11,136 bases of DNA from Dermatophilaceae bacterium (GTDB lineage Bacteria > Actinomycetota > Actinomycetes > Actinomycetales > Dermatophilaceae): NCBI GenBank assembly GCA_013361975.1, contig JABFXB010000412.1, positions 1-11,136 of the forward strand, in the 5' to 3' direction. A program made the position numbers and the translations under genes. Below, piece by piece: positions 9,051 to 11,136 of this stretch (position 1 is the stretch's first letter; every line of letters begins with the position of its first letter). The notes under the pieces were generated by a model. It was not told where the DNA came from, did not search any database, and saw only the letters and a program-made list of their open reading frames with translations.

Positions 9051-9097
9051 TCGTCCGGTCGGCTCCACGCCCGTGCGGGCCGACGCTGCTCATTCTG

Positions 9098-9691
9098 TCA
9101 GGTCTCGTCAGGGGCGTCGCGCAGGGTCGGGTCGTGACCCTCGCTCAGCTCGTCCCACGTCGTGCGCACCTCGCCGCGGGGGCCGCTCGCCGGCTTGGCG
9201 CCGCGGTCGTAACGGCCGGAGAGGCCGGCCCACGAGCGGCTCGAGGCGGCGGCGAGGACGGCGCCGAGCGCGAGCAGAACCGCCGCCGCGGCCGCGAGCC
9301 ACGCCCACACGGTGCTGGATCCCGTCGCCGCCGGAGCCGTGGTGCGGGCCAGCTCGCGCGCGACCGCGTCGGCGACCGTCGTGACCGGGCGCAGCACGAC
9401 GAACAGCGTCATGAGCGCGGCTCCCACCGCCGACAGCACCAGCACGCCCGCCGAGACCGCACGGATGACGCGGCCGCCCGTCATGAGGCCGAGCAGGGCG
9501 ACGACGCACACGGCACAGAGTCCGACGACCCCCGGTGCCGCGGCGCCCCCGCTCACCTCCGTGACCGCGCGGCTGAGCACGTCGCGGGACTCGCCGCTGG
9601 CCCACGTGCGGGTCGTGAGGCCGAGCAGCAGCGCCGCGGGGACCAGCACGACGAGCGTGGCGCGCTTCTTGTCCAGGGTGAGAGCCGTCAT
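9098..9691 (-). CDS. Trp operon-associated membrane protein (Trp_oprn_chp family)
   Basis: The 197-residue protein has four predicted membrane segments: about 11-27, 53-72, 76-100 and 127-149. A short basic N-terminus (DKKRA) precedes helix 1, a polar loop after helix 1 contains RTWASGE, and a hydrophilic C-terminal tail of about 45 residues carries SGRYD and TTWDEL. This layout and the position directly after trpE match the family known as 'trp region conserved hypothetical membrane protein' (I recall TIGR02234/PF09534, not verified here). Its biochemical role is not established; a part in tryptophan or indole handling is only inferred from gene position. The start is ATG 9691, whose ATGA overlaps the trpE stop by 4 nt. 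The Shine-Dalgarno is weak (GGGGA about 11 nt upstream), which fits coupling to trpE. The next gene begins 58 nt downstream. Confidence 0.9.
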   Translation of the reverse strand: MTALTLDKKRATLVVLVPAALLLGLTTRTWASGESRDVLSRAVTEVSGGAAAPGVVGLCAVCVVALLGLMTGGRVIRAVSAGVLVLSAVGAALMTLFVVLRPVTTVADAVARELARTTAPAATGSSTVWAWLAAAAAVLLALGAVLAAASSRSWAGLSGRYDRGAKPASGPRGEVRTTWDELSEGHDPTLRDAPDET

Positions 9692-11136
9692 GCCCGGTGG
9701 TTCCCCAGCGGTCGCAGGCCCCCGGCCGCCGCCACCGCCCGCAGTGCGGCGGCCGCCTTGTTGACCGTCTCGTCGAACTCGAGGTGCGGCACCGAGTCCG
9801 CCACGATCCCGGCGCCGGCCTGCACGTGCGCGTGGCCGTCCTTGATGAGGGCCGTGCGGATCGCGATCGCCATGTCGAGGTCGCCCGAGAAGTCGAGATA
9901 GCCCACGACACCGCCGTAGAGCCCCCGCCGCAGCCCCTCGTAGGCGTCGATGAGCGCCATCGCCCGCGGCTTCGGCGCACCGCTCAGCGTGCCGGCCGGG
10001 AACGTGGCGACCAGCGCGTCGTAGGCACTCCGGTCGTCGCGGAGGTCGCCGACGACCGTCGACTCGATGTGCATGATGTGGCTGTAGCGGCGGATCGACA
10101 TGAAGTCGACCGTGTCGACGGTGCCCGCCTTGCAGATGCGCTGCAGGTCGTTGCGTGCGAGGTCCACGAGCATCAGGTGCTCGGCACGCTCCTTGGCGTC
10201 GCCCAGCAGCTCCTCGGCGAGGTGGGCGTCGTGGTCGGGGCTCTTGCCGCGGGGCCGGGACCCGGCGATGGGGTGGGTGATCGCCTGCCGGCCGGTGACC
10301 TTGATGAGGGCCTCGGGGCTCGAGCCGACGACGTCGTAGGACGAGCCGTCGGGGTGGGGCAGGCGCAGCAGGTACATGTACGGGCTCGGGTTGCTCACCC
10401 GCAGCGCCCGGTAGACGTCGAGCGAGTCGGCCGCGCACGGCACGGTGAAGCGCTGCGAGACGACGATCTGGAAGGCCTCGCCGGCGCGGATCGCCTCCTT
10501 CGCCTCCTCGACCATCTCCTCGAACTCGGTCTGGGTGTGGCTGCTCGTCGGCTCGCTCGTCAGCGGCTCGATGGTCGCCACCGTGCTGGGTGCCGGCGCC
10601 GCGAGCTCGTCGGTCATGCGGTCGAGCCGGGCCACGGCGTCGGCCCAGGCCTCCTCGATGTGCTCGTCGGTGGCGTCGTGGTTGACGGCGTTCGCGACGA
10701 GCAGCAGCGAGCCGTCGCTGTGGTCGAAGACGGCGAGGTCGGTGGCGAGCATCATGGCGACCTCGGGCAGGCCCAGGTCGTCGCGGCCGCCGTCGGGAAC
10801 CTTCTCCCAGTGGCGCACGGCGTCGTAGGTGATGGCGCCGACGAGCCCGCCCGTCAGGGGCGGCAGCCCGGGCGTACGCGGTGTGGCGAGGGCCGCGACC
10901 GTGTCGCGAACCGCGGCGGTCGGGTCGCCGTCGACCGGCAGCCCGACGGGGGGCTCGCCGATCCAGTGGGCCTGCCCGTCGCGCTCGGTCAGCGTGGCGG
11001 CGCTGCGGGCGCCCACGATCGAGTAGCGCGACCACACACCGCCGTGCTCGGCGGACTCGAGCAGGAAGGTGCCCGGCGCGTCCTTCGCGAGCTTGCGGTA
11101 GACGCCGACCGGCGTCTCGGCGTCGGCGAGCACGCG
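9688..11136 (-). CDS. trpE: Anthranilate synthase component I, 5' end missing
   Basis: TrpE makes anthranilate from chorismate, normally using ammonia released from glutamine by TrpG; it is the first and usually feedback-controlled step of tryptophan synthesis. The visible 482 codons lack only a short N-terminal piece: the frame is open at the window edge (Arg then RVLADAETPVG), and the GTG at 11133-11131 is probably an internal valine. The inhibitor-site motifs LLES (near visible residue 25) and NPSPYM are both intact, so the enzyme is likely tryptophan-sensitive. Catalytic-core motifs follow: GSSPEALIKV, PIAGSRPRGK, ELLGDAKERAEHLMLVDLARND, RYSHIMHIEST, FPAGTLSGAPKPRAM, GVVGYLDFSGDLD, and the C-terminal QAGAGIVADS..FDETVNKA. 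It is not fused to a TrpG domain. The stop overlaps the next start as ATGA. Any promoter, leader peptide or attenuator lies outside the window. Confidence 0.97.
   Translation of the reverse strand, partial: RVLADAETPVGVYRKLAKDAPGTFLLESAEHGGVWSRYSIVGARSAATLTERDGQAHWIGEPPVGLPVDGDPTAAVRDTVAALATPRTPGLPPLTGGLVGAITYDAVRHWEKVPDGGRDDLGLPEVAMMLATDLAVFDHSDGSLLLVANAVNHDATDEHIEEAWADAVARLDRMTDELAAPAPSTVATIEPLTSEPTSSHTQTEFEEMVEEAKEAIRAGEAFQIVVSQRFTVPCAADSLDVYRALRVSNPSPYMYLLRLPHPDGSSYDVVGSSPEALIKVTGRQAITHPIAGSRPRGKSPDHDAHLAEELLGDAKERAEHLMLVDLARNDLQRICKAGTVDTVDFMSIRRYSHIMHIESTVVGDLRDDRSAYDALVATFPAGTLSGAPKPRAMALIDAYEGLRRGLYGGVVGYLDFSGDLDMAIAIRTALIKDGHAHVQAGAGIVADSVPHLEFDETVNKAAAALRAVAAAGGLRPLGNHRA

Noticed and set aside
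9059..9083. Hairpin between the two membrane-protein genes as an operon terminator
   Set aside because: The stems are 4-5 bp, mutually exclusive, lack a T-run, and the trp genes continue immediately after; such stems are common by chance at this GC content.
11131..11133. GTG as the start of trpE
   Set aside because: The frame continues upstream as Arg to the window edge, and TrpE proteins carry residues before LADAETPVGVYRKL, so this GTG is most likely an internal valine and the gene is truncated by the window.

Overview
The window is a piece of high-GC chromosome (about 70% G+C by eye, with strong G/C bias at third codon positions) from an actinobacterium. The gene order trpE, Trp-associated membrane protein, HG-motif small membrane protein, trpC, trpB, trpA, lgt, gltB, gltD is typical of Actinomycetota. 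The protein sequences look Micrococcales-like, perhaps Intrasporangiaceae, but that family-level guess is inference. Every real gene lies on the minus strand, so the biological reading direction is from position 11136 down to 1.

Layout in transcription order. (1) 11136-9688: trpE, cut at its 5' end by the window edge. (2) 9691-9098: a four-helix membrane protein of the family found in actinobacterial trp operons. (3) 9039-8770: a two-helix small membrane protein with an HGHS..AAW N-terminus. (4) 8764-7949: trpC. (5) 7946-6690: trpB. (6) 6693-5893: trpA. (7) 5896-4853: lgt, prolipoprotein diacylglyceryl transferase, with a long acidic tail. These seven form one tightly packed transcription unit: three junctions are 4-nt ATGA/GTGA overlaps and two are gaps of 2 and 5 nt. 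(8) A 198-nt non-coding gap (4852-4655) holds several short dyads and the likely gltB promoter/leader. (9) 4654-89: gltB, glutamate synthase large subunit. (10) 96-1: the first 32 codons of gltD, overlapping the gltB stop by 8 nt.

How the genes work together. TrpE commits chorismate to anthranilate, TrpC makes indole-3-glycerol phosphate, and TrpA/TrpB form the tandem synthase that channels indole to tryptophan. trpD, trpG and a trpF/priA gene are not in the window; in actinobacteria these steps are often encoded elsewhere, with PriA of histidine biosynthesis covering the TrpF step. Lgt acts in the membrane on lipoprotein precursors and appears to be a passenger of the trp unit. GltB/GltD form NADPH-dependent glutamate synthase, which supplies glutamate for amino-acid synthesis.

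I found no mobile element, CRISPR array, tRNA, rRNA or clear foreign insertion. This is a conserved housekeeping region. Its least understood parts are the two small membrane proteins inside the trp unit, the Lgt tail and the dyad-rich gltB leader. The very long open frames on the plus strand are antisense shadows of the real genes.
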